From positions 1,091,421-1,155,420 of the forward strand of contig NZ_FNWC01000007.1 of the NCBI RefSeq assembly GCF_900104635.1: a DNA stretch of 64,000 nt, written 5' to 3'. Each line of letters starts with the position of its first letter. The stretch's first letter is position 1. A program made the position numbers and the translations under genes. This document shows, one piece after another, positions 52,638 through 63,197 of the stretch. This DNA is from Coprococcus phoceensis (GTDB lineage Bacteria; Bacillota; Clostridia; Lachnospirales; Lachnospiraceae). The notes beneath the pieces were generated by a model. It was given only the letters and a program-made list of their open reading frames with translations, searched no databases and was not told the origin of the DNA.

Positions 52638-52678
52638 AATTTTCCTTGCCCCTACAAACATTCAAGGAGGTAAGACTA

Positions 52679-55444
52679 ATGAACAAAAAAGAAAATCGTA
52701 TGGCTGTTCGCCAGACTGTAGAAAAGGCAGTCATCCGTGACGAACAGAACCGTCGCATCCAATCTGCAGCAACCAACCCGGTAAAAGAGGTTTTAAAAAT
52801 CTTTCATACCACACTTAGGGGGTTAGAAGCAGATACCGTATCCGTAAACCGTTCCAAATACGGTACGAACAAAGTCACCCACGAAAAAAAGAAATCCCTG
52901 GCAAAACGTGTGGCAGGTGCATTTATCAACCCTTTTACTGCTATTTTATTTTGCCTTGCTTTTGTTTCCACGATTACGGATATGATTTTCCCGTATTTTT
53001 CACTCTTTGGAAGCGTACCAGAGGACTTTGATTTTTTGACAGTCGTTATCATTTTAACTATGGTATTTATTTCCGGTACCCTTCGCTTTGTGCAGGAATC
53101 CCGCAGCGGAAATGCGGCGGAAAAGCTGCTTGCAATGATCACAACCACCTGTACCGTCACCCGCATAGGACAGGAAAAAACAGAGATACCCATGGATGAC
53201 CTGGTGGTAGGTGATATCGTCCATTTATCTGCCGGGGACATGATTCCGGCAGATGTCCGTATCCTGGATGCAAAAGATCTATTTGTCAGCCAGGCAAGCC
53301 TTACCGGAGAAAGTGAGCCGGTTGAAAAGCTCCCTCATGTAAGCCCACATAAGGACAGTGTAACGGATTACACCAATATTGCATTTATGGGCAGTAATGT
53401 GATCTCCGGAAGTGCAACGGCTGTCGTTATCTGTGTCGGTGATCATACGCTGTTTGGCTCTATGGCCGCTGCTGTTGCCGGAGAAGCTGTGGAAACCAGT
53501 TTTACGAAAGGTGTCAATGCTGTGTCATGGGTACTGATCCGTTTTATGCTGGTGATGGTTCCTCTGGTATTCTTTGTGAATGGCTTTACAAAGGGGGATT
53601 GGCTGGAGGCTTTCCTATTTGGGATTTCCATTGCAGTGGGACTCACACCGGAAATGCTTCCGATGATTGTAACCACCTGCCTTGCAAAAGGCGCTGTTTC
53701 CATGAGTAAAAAGCAAACCATTGTAAAAAACCTTAATTCCATTCAGAATTTTGGTGCTATGGATATCCTCTGTACAGACAAGACGGGGACACTGACACAG
53801 GATAAGGTGGTATTGGAATATCATCTCAATGTAAATGGAGAAGATGATACCAGAGTCCTTCGCCATGCCTATCTGAACAGTTACTTTCAGACAGGATATA
53901 AAAATCTCATGGATCTGTCTATTATCCATAAAACAGAGGAGATGGAGGCGGAAGATAAGCGTCTGATTGACCTGTCAGAAACCTACGTCAAGGTGGATGA
54001 GATTCCCTTTGACTTTAAACGCCGCCGTTTATCCACTGTGGTACAGGATAAAAACGGAAAGACACAGATGGTAACAAAAGGTGCTGTGGAAGAGATGCTT
54101 TCAATCTGTAGCTTTGCAGAATGTGACGGGCATGTACAACCTCTGCGTGATGAAGTGCGGAGCCGGATTTTGAAAACTGTAGATGGATTAAATGAAAAAG
54201 GTTTTCGTGTTTTGGCTATCGCCCAAAAGAGCAACCCATCTCCAGTGGGAGCTTTTGGTGTCAAAGATGAATGCGATATGGTGCTGATTGGTTATCTGGC
54301 ATTTTTAGATCCACCGAAAGAATCTACTGCCGATGCTATCCAGGCATTGAAAAACCATGGGGTCCTTACCAAAATCCTCACAGGCGATAATGAAAAAGTA
54401 ACCCGGACCATCTGTAAACAGGTGGGGCTGAAAGTCCGCAATATGCTCCTGGGTTCTGATCTGGAACACATGAGTGATGCTGAACTTGCCAGGGCGGCAG
54501 AAACCACCGAGGTATTTGCGAAACTGACACCGGAGCAGAAAGCCCGTATTGTTTCTGTTCTTCGTGAGAATGGTCATACGGTTGGATTTATGGGTGATGG
54601 AATCAATGATGCTGCTGCCATGAAATCTGCGGACATCGGAATCTCCGTAGATACAGCGGTAGACGTGGCGAAAGAATCAGCAGACATCATTCTTTTAGAA
54701 AAAGATCTGATGGTTTTGGAACAGGGCATCATTGAAGGGCGGAAAACCTATTCCAACATGATCAAGTACATCAAAATGACTGCTTCCTCCAATTTTGGAA
54801 ATATGTTCTCCGTACTGGCTGCTTCTGCTCTTCTGCCATTCCTGCCAATGGAAAGTGTACATTTGATTTTCCTGAACCTAATCTACGACCTGTCCTGTAC
54901 GGCAATCCCATGGGACAATGTAGATGAAGAGTTTATTGCCAAACCACGGAAATGGGATGCCTCCAGTGTAGGCAGTTTTATGATCTGGATCGGACCAACC
55001 AGCTCCATCTTTGATTTTACCACATACATTTTCATGTACTTTGTATTCTGCCCATTCTTTGTATCCAAGGGTATCCTGTTCAATGACCTGCCGGCTCATT
55101 TTAGCGGAACAGAGCTGACGGCGATGCAGACACAGTATATCGGAATGTTCCAGGCTGGCTGGTTTGTAGAATCTATGTGGAGCCAGACATTAGTGATCCA
55201 CATGATTCGTACACCGAAGCTCCCATTTATCCAGAGCCGGGCATCTGCTCCTGTGACATTCCTTACAATGACAGGGATTACGATTCTAACCGTCATACCA
55301 TTTACGATATTTGGAAAACTTCTTGGGTTTGTGGCACTGCCAGCAGCATACTTTGCATATCTGCTTCCGTGCATCTTATTGTATATGGTTTTGGCAACAA
55401 GCTTGAAAAAGGCTTATGTCCGTCATTTTGGCGAATTGCTTTAA
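52679..55444 (+). CDS. mgtA: Magnesium-translocating P-type ATPase (MgtA-type), second copy
   Basis: This P-type ATPase of 921 residues starts at 52679 behind AAGGAGG. It has [24 protein letters not shown] with the phosphorylated Asp, [19 protein letters not shown], and the M4 segment [18 protein letters not shown]. The C-terminal bundle includes [19 protein letters not shown]. It is a full-length MgtA, closer to the standard family than the first copy, which has IPA for AAA in the hinge motif. The two are recognisably paralogous along their length. Expression could be set by the leader peptide at 52566. Confidence 0.92.
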   Translation: MNKKENRMAVRQTVEKAVIRDEQNRRIQSAATNPVKEVLKIFHTTLRGLEADTVSVNRSKYGTNKVTHEKKKSLAKRVAGAFINPFTAILFCLAFVSTITDMIFPYFSLFGSVPEDFDFLTVVIILTMVFISGTLRFVQESRSGNAAEKLLAMITTTCTVTRIGQEKTEIPMDDLVVGDIVHLSAGDMIPADVRILDAKDLFVSQASLTGESEPVEKLPHVSPHKDSVTDYTNIAFMGSNVISGSATAVVICVGDHTLFGSMAAAVAGEAVETSFTKGVNAVSWVLIRFMLVMVPLVFFVNGFTKGDWLEAFLFGISIAVGLTPEMLPMIVTTCLAKGAVSMSKKQTIVKNLNSIQNFGAMDILCTDKTGTLTQDKVVLEYHLNVNGEDDTRVLRHAYLNSYFQTGYKNLMDLSIIHKTEEMEAEDKRLIDLSETYVKVDEIPFDFKRRRLSTVVQDKNGKTQMVTKGAVEEMLSICSFAECDGHVQPLRDEVRSRILKTVDGLNEKGFRVLAIAQKSNPSPVGAFGVKDECDMVLIGYLAFLDPPKESTADAIQALKNHGVLTKILTGDNEKVTRTICKQVGLKVRNMLLGSDLEHMSDAELARAAETTEVFAKLTPEQKARIVSVLRENGHTVGFMGDGINDAAAMKSADIGISVDTAVDVAKESADIILLEKDLMVLEQGIIEGRKTYSNMIKYIKMTASSNFGNMFSVLAASALLPFLPMESVHLIFLNLIYDLSCTAIPWDNVDEEFIAKPRKWDASSVGSFMIWIGPTSSIFDFTTYIFMYFVFCPFFVSKGILFNDLPAHFSGTELTAMQTQYIGMFQAGWFVESMWSQTLVIHMIRTPKLPFIQSRASAPVTFLTMTGITILTVIPFTIFGKLLGFVALPAAYFAYLLPCILLYMVLATSLKKAYVRHFGELL

Positions 55445-55456
55445 GGAGGTGCAACA

Positions 55457-55636
55457 ATGAACTGGAAAGAACTTTGGATGACACTTTTTGGAACTACGGA
55501 ATGGCTTGGTCTGAACATAGGATTCTGGGTAGCTTTAGCTGCCGTATTACTGATTGTAATTCTTATGAACGTTCTATTTTGGTCTATGAAGCCGAAAACA
55601 GACACCAAAAACTGTACTAATAAAAAAGAGGCATAA
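55457..55636 (+). CDS. Small single-pass membrane protein after mgtA
   Basis: This 59-residue protein starts MNWKELWMTLFGTTEWLG, with a hydrophobic helix IGFWVALAAVLLIVILMNVL and a basic tail MKPKTDTKN. AAGGAGG precedes the ATG, 12 bp after the mgtA stop, so it is the last gene of the operon. Short one-helix peptides encoded beside Mg transporters (MgtR in enterobacteria) can control transporter stability. That analogy is positional only. Confidence 0.65.
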   Translation: MNWKELWMTLFGTTEWLGLNIGFWVALAAVLLIVILMNVLFWSMKPKTDTKNCTNKKEA

Positions 55637-55697
55637 AAGAAACATAGGAATTCACTACACCGGACCTTTAAAAACAACACAGTTGAAAAATTTAATC

Positions 55698-55755
55698 CCC
55701 GTTTTGGAAAGTCAAAAAATCCAAAACGGGTTTCTCTCGTATGACCGTTTTTTTT
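55698..55755 (+). terminator. Terminator of the Mg-transport operon
   Basis: CCCGTTTTGGA (55698-55708) pairs with TCCAAAACGGG (55720-55730), followed by TTTCTCTC and, further on, a run of eight Ts. Beyond it, 55756-55992 shows no gene on either strand. Confidence 0.8.
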
Positions 55756-55992
55756 AATACTGCATCTGCCCATAATCGATATTACTCGAAATTGGATTAG
55801 GACACCAGAAGAACTGCAATCAGATTCATTTCCATGTAAAATATTTTTTGAAAACTTAATTATTATATAAACAAGCGCAAAACTTTTGAAACTACTATCC
55901 CATTTTTTTGTTCTTAACCATTTTTCAATTAACGCCTAAAAACACTATTCAAATGGTTCTGCATATGAAGATTGTAAACAGCCGAATCCAAA

Positions 55993-58900
55993 TTATAATC
56001 TGTTGTCTTCTCTCAAGGTTGCTTCATCTTCAAAAACTAAAAATTTAGAATTATAATGTTTTGGGTTTAATTTAACTTTCATTATTTCATAAAAATTTTC
56101 TTCATGAGTTGAAATGATTAACTGCCAGTCTGTTTCGCTTATTATAGTTCTTAAAACATCAATAAATGATAATACATTTAAATCATCAAAATGTCCAATA
56201 GGATCATCAATAAAAATAGTTTTAATTTTAGGATTAATTGCTGTGAGGGCACCTCCCAAAAACACACTTAACGCAACTGTATTAAGTTGAGCCGAACTAA
56301 AAAACAATTCTGGTATTACTCCCTCTTCTTTATCATTCAAAACTTTTATATATAACTCTGGTACTCCATCATTATTAAAACCAATTTGATATTCTAATTG
56401 TCTAAAGCGTTTATGAGGCTCTATCTTTTCATATATATGGCTAATTGTAATTCCGCCAAATACATTTTTTATATGTTCTTCTAGTTGTCTTTGCGCCGAA
56501 AAAAAGATTTTTTCGGCAATCTCTAATTTTCGCGTTACAAAATGCTCTTTTTCTTGTAATTTTATTCGTTCTTCTTCTAGCCGATTGTAAGTATTTATAC
56601 TTTCCTTTATTGATAAATCACTCAAGCATCGACTTAGTGCCTCTATTTTTTTTTGAGCCATATCAACTTTAGAATCAAGTTTCATTTTAAAATGTAGAAT
56701 AGTTTTATGCGAAATAGTTTTTTTCTTAAACACACTATTTTTATATTTTCTAAAAATATCTACCCATCCTTCTTCAGGTATATTTAACTTACTAACAAGC
56801 GAAGAATATTGCTCTACATTTTTGTAATGGTATATTTTATATACCTGAAGTAATTTATCTATTTCCTTAATTGAAGATAAATATTTTTCGATTTCATAAT
56901 TATATTCCTTTATCAATGACAAATAATCATCATATGAAAACAAATTTCTCTTGGCTAAAATATCTAATTTCTGCTTATTATTTATATCATCATAAAAGCA
57001 TTTTTTATTTTTCTCTAAATCTTCTAAAATTTCTTTTTCTGAGTCAATTATTCTCGAGAGTTTATCTATATTTTTTTGTATCTCACCAATCTTATTATTA
57101 TACTTATCTATTTTTGCACTTAAGTCTGTTTTCCTTTTTTCATATGCCTCCTTAACATAAGGTTCTGTTAATTCAATAGTATCTTCCTCTATACTATTAC
57201 AGATTATAGATTTTATTATTTCTTTTTGAGCTTCTATATGTTGACAGTATAGTTCATTATCTTTAATCTGTTTTTTATATGCCGCAATCTTATTTTGAAA
57301 ATCTATAATTAGCTGTTGATTTTTATATAGCATATTTTCTAAATCTTCACTTATATTTTGATTTTCATTCTTATAATTTTCTTGTACTTCCTTTAATACC
57401 TTTCTATTACTATCCCATTCTTCTTTTTTTAATGATAACATTTCCTGCTGAGCAGATAAATCAATTTTTTTTAGCAATTCCTGAGTATTAGTAAAAGTAC
57501 TTTTGCAGACTGGACAGATATTCATATTTTCTTTTTGTATTTCCTTTTTTGCTAAAGTTAGTAGTTCATCTAAATTATCTATGTCATCCTTCATTTTTTG
57601 ATAAACATATTTGGATTTTTTTTCTTTTTCTGTATAATCATTTATGGTATCTTTAATTTTTTTAATTCTTTCGTAAAATTGCATAATCCAATTATACAGC
57701 AATATTTCATCTTTTTCTAAAGACAGCACAAATTTATCATAATCTTCTCCCGATGCCTTTAACAAATATTGTCGCTCTTTTTCATACTGCTCGATCGTTT
57801 CCTGATTTTCTTTTATTTTTTCAATAAGGATATTCTGCTGATTTTTATTGAGTATAGATTTTTCTTGTACTTCTAACTCCTGTATTTTAGATATCCATTG
57901 GATATAGTTGTCTGATAAATTCTTTAATTTTGCAATATAAGATTTTTGGCTTTCTTTACATATATCAAGTTGACTACATATTTTTTGTTTGTGTAAGTCA
58001 TTATTTTGCAAATCTTCATTAATCTTTGTATAAGTTGCTTTTGTTTCTATGTATTTTTCGTATTGGATAAACCACTGGCGATCAAGTAAAATTTCTATAT
58101 CATTCTTATTTTGGGTTATTCTATCAATTTTTTTAAGTAAATTTTGTTTTTTCTCTATTAATTCTTTTTTCTCATAACACTTTCTAATTATTTCGCTCCA
58201 TCTTTTCTTTCTAGAATATAATTCTTGTTCATATTTCTGAAACTCTACATACTCGTTAAAATGTTTTTCCAAATACAAACATTGCTCACTTAAATATCGT
58301 TGTTCTGAAATATAACTGTTTAAAGAATGTAAAAATTTTTCTCCTGACAAAATGCTATCAATATTTACTTTTTCATTTTTGCGATATTGTAATGATTCTA
58401 GCTTTCCGATTTTAGGTATAAATAACCGATTATATTCTGATACTGTCTTATTATATTCGACTACTTTTTCTTCTATATTTATATCCGATAATTGTACCGA
58501 TAATAAATATAATTGTTCATTACAATCCTGTTTTTCTTTATCTATTTCTTTATATACATTATAAATTGATTGAAAAAGATTTCTTTGCTTATTATTTGGA
58601 TCCCAGAAATTTCCCCATTCATTATACATAGATTCTGGCTTACTTGCATAAATAAAACTATCTATTTTACTATGAGGCAAAATCTGCTTTTTATTTATAA
58701 GCTCCTTGCATTCACCACTTGGCTTACCTTTATTATAATCATTTATAGAATCGTATCTTTTAACTACAGTACGGCGACCACATTTTCCATCTGAAAATTC
58801 TACACTAATACTTGCACCTTCATTCTCAGAAGCATATCGATTTTTTAAGACATTTCCCTCATATCTTGTAATATTGTTTTTCAAATCTTTTTGTAATAAA

Positions 58901-59079
58901 TGAATTTCACCAGTAAAAAACCACTCAAACCCATCAAATAGAGATGTTTTCCCAAATCCGTTTTTGCCATATATACATATAAAGTCTGCCGGCTGATTGT
59001 TTGAATTATTAAAACTAATTTCTCGCTTTCCTGAAAAAACCCTAAAATTTTCTAAAGTGATCTTACTTATTTTTTTCAT
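55993..59079 (-). CDS. SMC/Rad50-like ABC ATPase of a Lamassu/ABC-3C defence system
   Basis: This 1028-residue ATPase has the Walker A motif GKNGFGKTS at 38-46 and long coiled coils. A Rad50-type zinc hook (NICPVCKSTF) sits near the middle. The C-terminal head has the signature-like FFSSAQLNTVALSVFLGG, Walker B FIDDPIGHFDD and the His switch ISTHEENF. Such proteins (LmuB-like) sense invading DNA and license a partner effector. It is the last gene of a four-gene operon with overlaps of 17, 4 and 1 bp. No nuclease domain is fused to it. Confidence 0.87.
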   Translation of the reverse strand: MKKISKITLENFRVFSGKREISFNNSNNQPADFICIYGKNGFGKTSLFDGFEWFFTGEIHLLQKDLKNNITRYEGNVLKNRYASENEGASISVEFSDGKCGRRTVVKRYDSINDYNKGKPSGECKELINKKQILPHSKIDSFIYASKPESMYNEWGNFWDPNNKQRNLFQSIYNVYKEIDKEKQDCNEQLYLLSVQLSDINIEEKVVEYNKTVSEYNRLFIPKIGKLESLQYRKNEKVNIDSILSGEKFLHSLNSYISEQRYLSEQCLYLEKHFNEYVEFQKYEQELYSRKKRWSEIIRKCYEKKELIEKKQNLLKKIDRITQNKNDIEILLDRQWFIQYEKYIETKATYTKINEDLQNNDLHKQKICSQLDICKESQKSYIAKLKNLSDNYIQWISKIQELEVQEKSILNKNQQNILIEKIKENQETIEQYEKERQYLLKASGEDYDKFVLSLEKDEILLYNWIMQFYERIKKIKDTINDYTEKEKKSKYVYQKMKDDIDNLDELLTLAKKEIQKENMNICPVCKSTFTNTQELLKKIDLSAQQEMLSLKKEEWDSNRKVLKEVQENYKNENQNISEDLENMLYKNQQLIIDFQNKIAAYKKQIKDNELYCQHIEAQKEIIKSIICNSIEEDTIELTEPYVKEAYEKRKTDLSAKIDKYNNKIGEIQKNIDKLSRIIDSEKEILEDLEKNKKCFYDDINNKQKLDILAKRNLFSYDDYLSLIKEYNYEIEKYLSSIKEIDKLLQVYKIYHYKNVEQYSSLVSKLNIPEEGWVDIFRKYKNSVFKKKTISHKTILHFKMKLDSKVDMAQKKIEALSRCLSDLSIKESINTYNRLEEERIKLQEKEHFVTRKLEIAEKIFFSAQRQLEEHIKNVFGGITISHIYEKIEPHKRFRQLEYQIGFNNDGVPELYIKVLNDKEEGVIPELFFSSAQLNTVALSVFLGGALTAINPKIKTIFIDDPIGHFDDLNVLSFIDVLRTIISETDWQLIISTHEENFYEIMKVKLNPKHYNSKFLVFEDEATLREDNRL

Positions 59080-59593
59080 TTATTTCCTCCTGAGCACACC
59101 TTTTAATATATTTTTTTAGTTCTGTTATAAAATTCAAATCATTAAGATTTGTTATAAAATCCATTCCTTCTATAAAACAAGGTTGATCACTGGTTTCCTT
59201 TTCAATTTGCAAATCAAATAGTTTTGAGTTTATAATTTGTTCTAGATTTTTTTTATTCTTAGGCATTTCTGATTGCAAAACAATTTTTCTAGAAGAAAAT
59301 TTATTTTGCTCAATATTATATATTAAATTCCCTTTTATATTAGGTTGAAAAAAAACAATATATATATTATAAATTTCTATTAAATCACTTAAACCTTTTT
59401 GAATTACATCTGACACATTGTTTGTTAATTCTTTCCAATTTGCTTTTAGTGAATTCACATCAGAAAATTCGCAACAAACAATGTGTATAAAATAGTCTTC
59501 GGTTTTTCGTTTCATATATATAATTTTACATTTTTCATCTAAAATGTTATCTTTTAAACTTGTTATATCCTCAATATAAGTATAATCCTTCAT
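59063..59593 (-). CDS. Middle component of the ABC-3C/Lamassu-type system
   Basis: This 176-residue protein of mixed helix and strand has no catalytic motif that I recognise. Its place between the protease and the SMC-like ATPase, overlapping both, is that of the middle component (MC; LmuC-like) of ABC-three-component systems. That component bridges ATPase and effectors. It has several charged segments (KYIKRCAQEEINEKNK at the C-terminus). The assignment is by context. Confidence 0.65.
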   Translation of the reverse strand: MKDYTYIEDITSLKDNILDEKCKIIYMKRKTEDYFIHIVCCEFSDVNSLKANWKELTNNVSDVIQKGLSDLIEIYNIYIVFFQPNIKGNLIYNIEQNKFSSRKIVLQSEMPKNKKNLEQIINSKLFDLQIEKETSDQPCFIEGMDFITNLNDLNFITELKKYIKRCAQEEINEKNK

Positions 59594-60960
59594 TTTTCTA
59601 ATTCCTTAATATAATCAGCAAATTTTTCATCTAATTGTTGCGTATTTCCACTTCTAAGCATACTGATAATTTCATCAATATGTATAATTGCTTTTGGCTT
59701 GGGATCTTTAAAAATACTTGTTATATCCAACTCATTCCCTGGTATACGTGTAATATCTCCTAAAACACTTTCATATTCCAAATATGTACACTTTTTCTGA
59801 TTATCTCTTGGTTTCTGCTCCGATCCCCATATAATGATACAGCCATCCTCTAATCTATGTGCTATTTCTTTTTCCGATTTTAGTGCATAAATAAAATGAC
59901 TTAATTTTAATTGTGCTTGTGTATTTCTCCCTTTTCCTTCACTACAAATAAAATATATAGGTATCTCTTTAGGAACTGTAATTTTAGGCATCTTCAAGTC
60001 AACATTTTTGTTTATTGCATTTAAGAAAACAGCAAGTACCAATAAGAAACCTCTAAAATAGACACACTGATAATAACTTGTGCTATATCTACATTCGTCA
60101 CAGAAATCATAAAAAGTTCCTTTAATAGCTTCTGCCATATCTTCTTCAACTACTTTATCAAGCAAAAATAGCATCTTTGGCAAATCATTTTCGCCTAAGT
60201 CTTCTACTATTTCTTCTTTGAAATATTCTAATTGATCTGACAAATTTCCATTTATTTTGTTTATTAATTCTGGAATATCATACTTCTTTTCGCAACACAT
60301 CATCCTAACAAAATCAGATGTTGTTCCCATCAAATTTCCTCTTGCTGCATTATTACCCACAGCTCCCTTATGTATTCCGACCAATGCGAATTCTACTCCT
60401 AAATCACAAAAAACACCTGCTCCTGAAAACCCTTGCATTTCAGAATTTCTATCTGATGAATTGATGTCACCTGAGCAAATTTTATATTTTAATGTCGATA
60501 TTCTATTATCAATGCCAGCATATTCTAAATTCATTGTATCTATAGATATTAAGTAAGATTGCTTACTATATCCTTCTATTGGAAATCCTGCCATAATTAG
60601 CTTTTTATCTTGACAAATATTTTCTGATTCACCTTGAAAAGTTACAAATTTATAACTTTGGAAATCGTCATATACATAATTCAATCTAATAATTCCTACA
60701 TCACCAAAATCTCCTTTTTGCTGATATGTTTCAGATATAGCAATCATATTTTTTTCAACTAGGACATTTACTTCTTTTCCTTGATACTGAAATTCAACTT
60801 CCACATTTTCACGATCTTTAATAACATGTGCTGCCGTAAATACATATAGTCTATTATGTTCACAGTCCGTTGGTTTCCATAACACTCCACTACCTAACAT
60901 TTGATCCCCTGCTTTTATGCGGACAGCATATTTTTTTAAATCTTCACTATGATTTCCCAT
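59590..60960 (-). CDS. Trypsin-like serine protease effector of the defence system
   Basis: In this 456-residue protein, residues 1-215 are a trypsin-fold protease with His45 in FTAAHVIKD, Asp in GDFGDVGIIRL (about 84-87) and Ser179 in MQGFSGAGVF, so the triad is complete. The C-terminal 240 residues form a helical domain typical of ABC-3C effectors that dock to the middle component. There is no signal peptide, so it acts in the cytoplasm. In Lamassu-type systems with protease and hydrolase effectors it would be released or activated on phage sensing. Confidence 0.82.
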   Translation of the reverse strand: MGNHSEDLKKYAVRIKAGDQMLGSGVLWKPTDCEHNRLYVFTAAHVIKDRENVEVEFQYQGKEVNVLVEKNMIAISETYQQKGDFGDVGIIRLNYVYDDFQSYKFVTFQGESENICQDKKLIMAGFPIEGYSKQSYLISIDTMNLEYAGIDNRISTLKYKICSGDINSSDRNSEMQGFSGAGVFCDLGVEFALVGIHKGAVGNNAARGNLMGTTSDFVRMMCCEKKYDIPELINKINGNLSDQLEYFKEEIVEDLGENDLPKMLFLLDKVVEEDMAEAIKGTFYDFCDECRYSTSYYQCVYFRGFLLVLAVFLNAINKNVDLKMPKITVPKEIPIYFICSEGKGRNTQAQLKLSHFIYALKSEKEIAHRLEDGCIIIWGSEQKPRDNQKKCTYLEYESVLGDITRIPGNELDITSIFKDPKPKAIIHIDEIISMLRSGNTQQLDEKFADYIKELEK

Positions 60961-61910
60961 TACAAAATTATTTTTTCTTCTCCTATGTAACTCATTATAA
61001 TTTTATTAGTATCAATATATTTTTGCTGGTCATTAATTGTGAAATATTCATCTGACCACCAATCATAATTAAGCAGTAATTCAGTGTGATCCTGCTCCTC
61101 CCCAAAACGCCGGAGGGTAACTTTATCAATTTTTTTATTAGTTGAAACAATAAACCGCTCTGTGTCTAGCCCTCTTATTAATTCTCTTGATATATTTCTT
61201 GGACTTCCGTGATGAGGTAATTTCACTATTTCAAACTTTGTATCAGAATAATACTTATTAATAGCTCGTAATATATTTTCGGATGTGCTATCTCCTGAAA
61301 ATAGTATTTTTTTATCATCAAATTCTAGAACAAATATAATTGATGCTCTATTACTTTCAGATGTGTCAGACTTGTATTCATCTATAGCATCATCAATATT
61401 ACCAAAGAATAAATTTGACGCATGTTCCTGAAAAGCATCTATTTTTTCTATCTTTTCTGCTACGGCCAAAACCTCTTGTTCAGTTGGTCCAATCACTTTA
61501 ACTGTTCCATCGCAAAAGCAATACTCCTTCCCTTCCAAAATAGGATATTCTACTGGAATTCCTTTTTCCTTCATCAAGGAAACTAAAGATGAAACATTAT
61601 TGGGTGAATGTTCTTGCATATTGAAATATACACTTGTCCCAAATCCATTTATCCAAACCTTGTCAATAATTTTTTCGTTTTCATTTTTCAAATATTGAAT
61701 GCAACCTTTTATATGGTCATCATCTATATGAGAAAAAATCAGTAAATCTATTCTTTCTTTATTTTCGATGATTTTATTTGTTAAATTGATGAAGCCTGAT
61801 GCAAATGTTGAAGGACCTGCATCTACCACGATATTTACATTTTTCTTCGCAATACATCGTATCCAAATACAATCTCCCTGAAAAGCTTTTTGTACTTCTA
61901 TTTCTATCAT
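60960..61910 (-). CDS. Metallo-beta-lactamase-fold hydrolase effector of the defence system
   Basis: This 316-residue MBL-fold enzyme has the metal motif SHIDDDHIKG (residues 60-69), GDS (FSGDSTSEN) and LPHHGSPRN, the ComEC-like subgroup that often acts on nucleic acids or nucleotides. It is first in the operon, overlapping the protease gene by 1 bp. Lamassu systems described with both a hydrolase and a protease effector have this order. It has no membrane segment. Substrate is unknown. Confidence 0.82.
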   Translation of the reverse strand: MIEIEVQKAFQGDCIWIRCIAKKNVNIVVDAGPSTFASGFINLTNKIIENKERIDLLIFSHIDDDHIKGCIQYLKNENEKIIDKVWINGFGTSVYFNMQEHSPNNVSSLVSLMKEKGIPVEYPILEGKEYCFCDGTVKVIGPTEQEVLAVAEKIEKIDAFQEHASNLFFGNIDDAIDEYKSDTSESNRASIIFVLEFDDKKILFSGDSTSENILRAINKYYSDTKFEIVKLPHHGSPRNISRELIRGLDTERFIVSTNKKIDKVTLRRFGEEQDHTELLLNYDWWSDEYFTINDQQKYIDTNKIIMSYIGEEKIIL

Positions 61911-62207
61911 TCTTGTTTTCTCCTTTATCAGATATACTTTAACATATTTTCTCTATTTTTACTATTGTAAAAGACATTTAGTATCAGTGTAAACGTCAAA
62001 TCATACGCCTGGCGTTATAATTAACGCCTCTTTATTGAGCGGCGTGGTTTTCTACACTCTTCTGGCCGTTTCTCTGACCAAGTTATCAAATTTTCCTACT
62101 TTGTAGAATCTATATTTCCTTGTTCATCACAAAAATTAGGTAATTCCGTAAGAATATATTTAAAGTAGTAATACGAGCGAAGATTATCCAACTTAGTTTC
62201 ATCTGTT
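61911..62207. other. Intergenic region with palindrome; promoter of defence operon
   Basis: This is 297 bp without a gene. GGCGTTA (62011-62017) and TAACGCC (62022-62028) form a 7-bp palindromic hairpin, possibly a terminator or operator about 100 bp before the defence operon. The region next to 62207 leads into an IS66 fragment. Confidence 0.4.
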
Positions 62208-62489
62208 CTAGATATAAGTCACAGCCTTATCCATTCTGGTACCTTTGAAAGTTTTTTTCTTATCAAGCCACGACAAAAAGCCTTCTACTATCGGCTTTGC
62301 TTTTTCAAAACGAGCCTTTTTGATAGTATCAAAGGATATGTACTTTGCTTTAATACCATCTTCCAGATGGAAGAGTTGGTTGATATACATCATGCCCTGT
62401 GCGGAAGGTTGCGTATAAGCCAGCTCTTTCCTTTGAGAATAGCATCTGTCAGGTATCTCCTGATATGGACCTTGCCCTAAGTCCTTCAT
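62208..62489 (-). pseudogene. tnpC: IS66 family transposase fragment
   Basis: A frame of about 93 codons reads YTQPSAQGMMYINQLFHLED, KARFEKAKPIVEGFLSWLDK and GTRMDKAVTYI, a segment from the middle of an IS66 transposase. Both ends are missing. It marks past insertion beside the defence operon. Confidence 0.75.
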
Positions 62490-62972
62490 AATATCGTAGT
62501 ATAATCAAGCCTTTATCTAATGACTCTACCCTCTATTTTCTATTTATCTATCTTTCGATTAACTTAGAGCCCAAAAATCCACATCCGTTTTCTGTCAGAG
62601 CAGCCAAAACTTTTCTTCTCCCAACTAATCAAACGCAAATACTCCATTTAACATTACTTCATTTTTTATAAAAAATGTTTGTATTCAAACTTTACCAAGA
62701 AAATTGCACAAAAAGGCAATAATTATCTACATAATCACTGCCTTCTACTAAATTTATTATTTTCTATTGCTCATTCGTCTGTCTCTTCCTCATTATTTCT
62801 AAAGAATTTATCTCTATAATCCCGATACAAAAGTTTTGTCAATTCAGACCTTTTATCTGCTCATCTTATATCTGCTTCATAACCGAACGCCCATTTTCTT
62901 TTCACGCAGAAAAGAAGCTTCACACTAATTATTTAGTGCAAAATCCCCTTCCCGATTTACCGGAATCTCTTC
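62490..62972. other. Intergenic region, nothing recognised
   Basis: This is 483 bp of AT-rich sequence. A short inverted repeat CACTAA/TTAGTG lies at 62923-62938 without a T-run, and a loose AAGGCA/TGCCTT pair lies near 62710-62745. I see no gene with a ribosome binding site on either strand. Confidence 0.35.
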
Positions 62973-63197
62973 CTACATATTTATAACTTTCTTTTCAAAC
63001 TCTGCCTCTGAATCAACAAAATGATATGGCTCATACTCTCCAAAAGCAGATGGTCTGCTTATTGTAACAAGCTGTATTTTTTCATATCCAACTTTTTTTT
63101 CAATTCTTCTTTTAAAGTCCGAAAGGTGTTGTCCATGTATTGTCTTTAATGCAATACAACCGACTTCATCTATATGTTTCGCTATCAAATAGCACAT
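62973..63197 (-). CDS. Small partner protein of the RelA/SpoT-domain gene
   Basis: This 74-residue protein starts MCYLIAKHIDEVGCIALKTI, with a strong AAGGAGG 9 bases before the ATG. The start lies 32 bp inside the upstream RelA/SpoT-like gene, so the two are coupled. It is a soluble alpha/beta protein with no motif that I recognise. The size and overlap are those of a toxin-antitoxin partner of a toxic small alarmone synthetase, but this is inference, and it could equally be a housekeeping small protein. Confidence 0.65.
   Translation of the reverse strand: MCYLIAKHIDEVGCIALKTIHGQHLSDFKRRIEKKVGYEKIQLVTISRPSAFGEYEPYHFVDSEAEFEKKVINM

Noticed and set aside
52804..53241. 145-codon minus-strand open frame inside the second mgtA
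   Set aside because: It is a shadow of a real gene on the other strand with full motif support.
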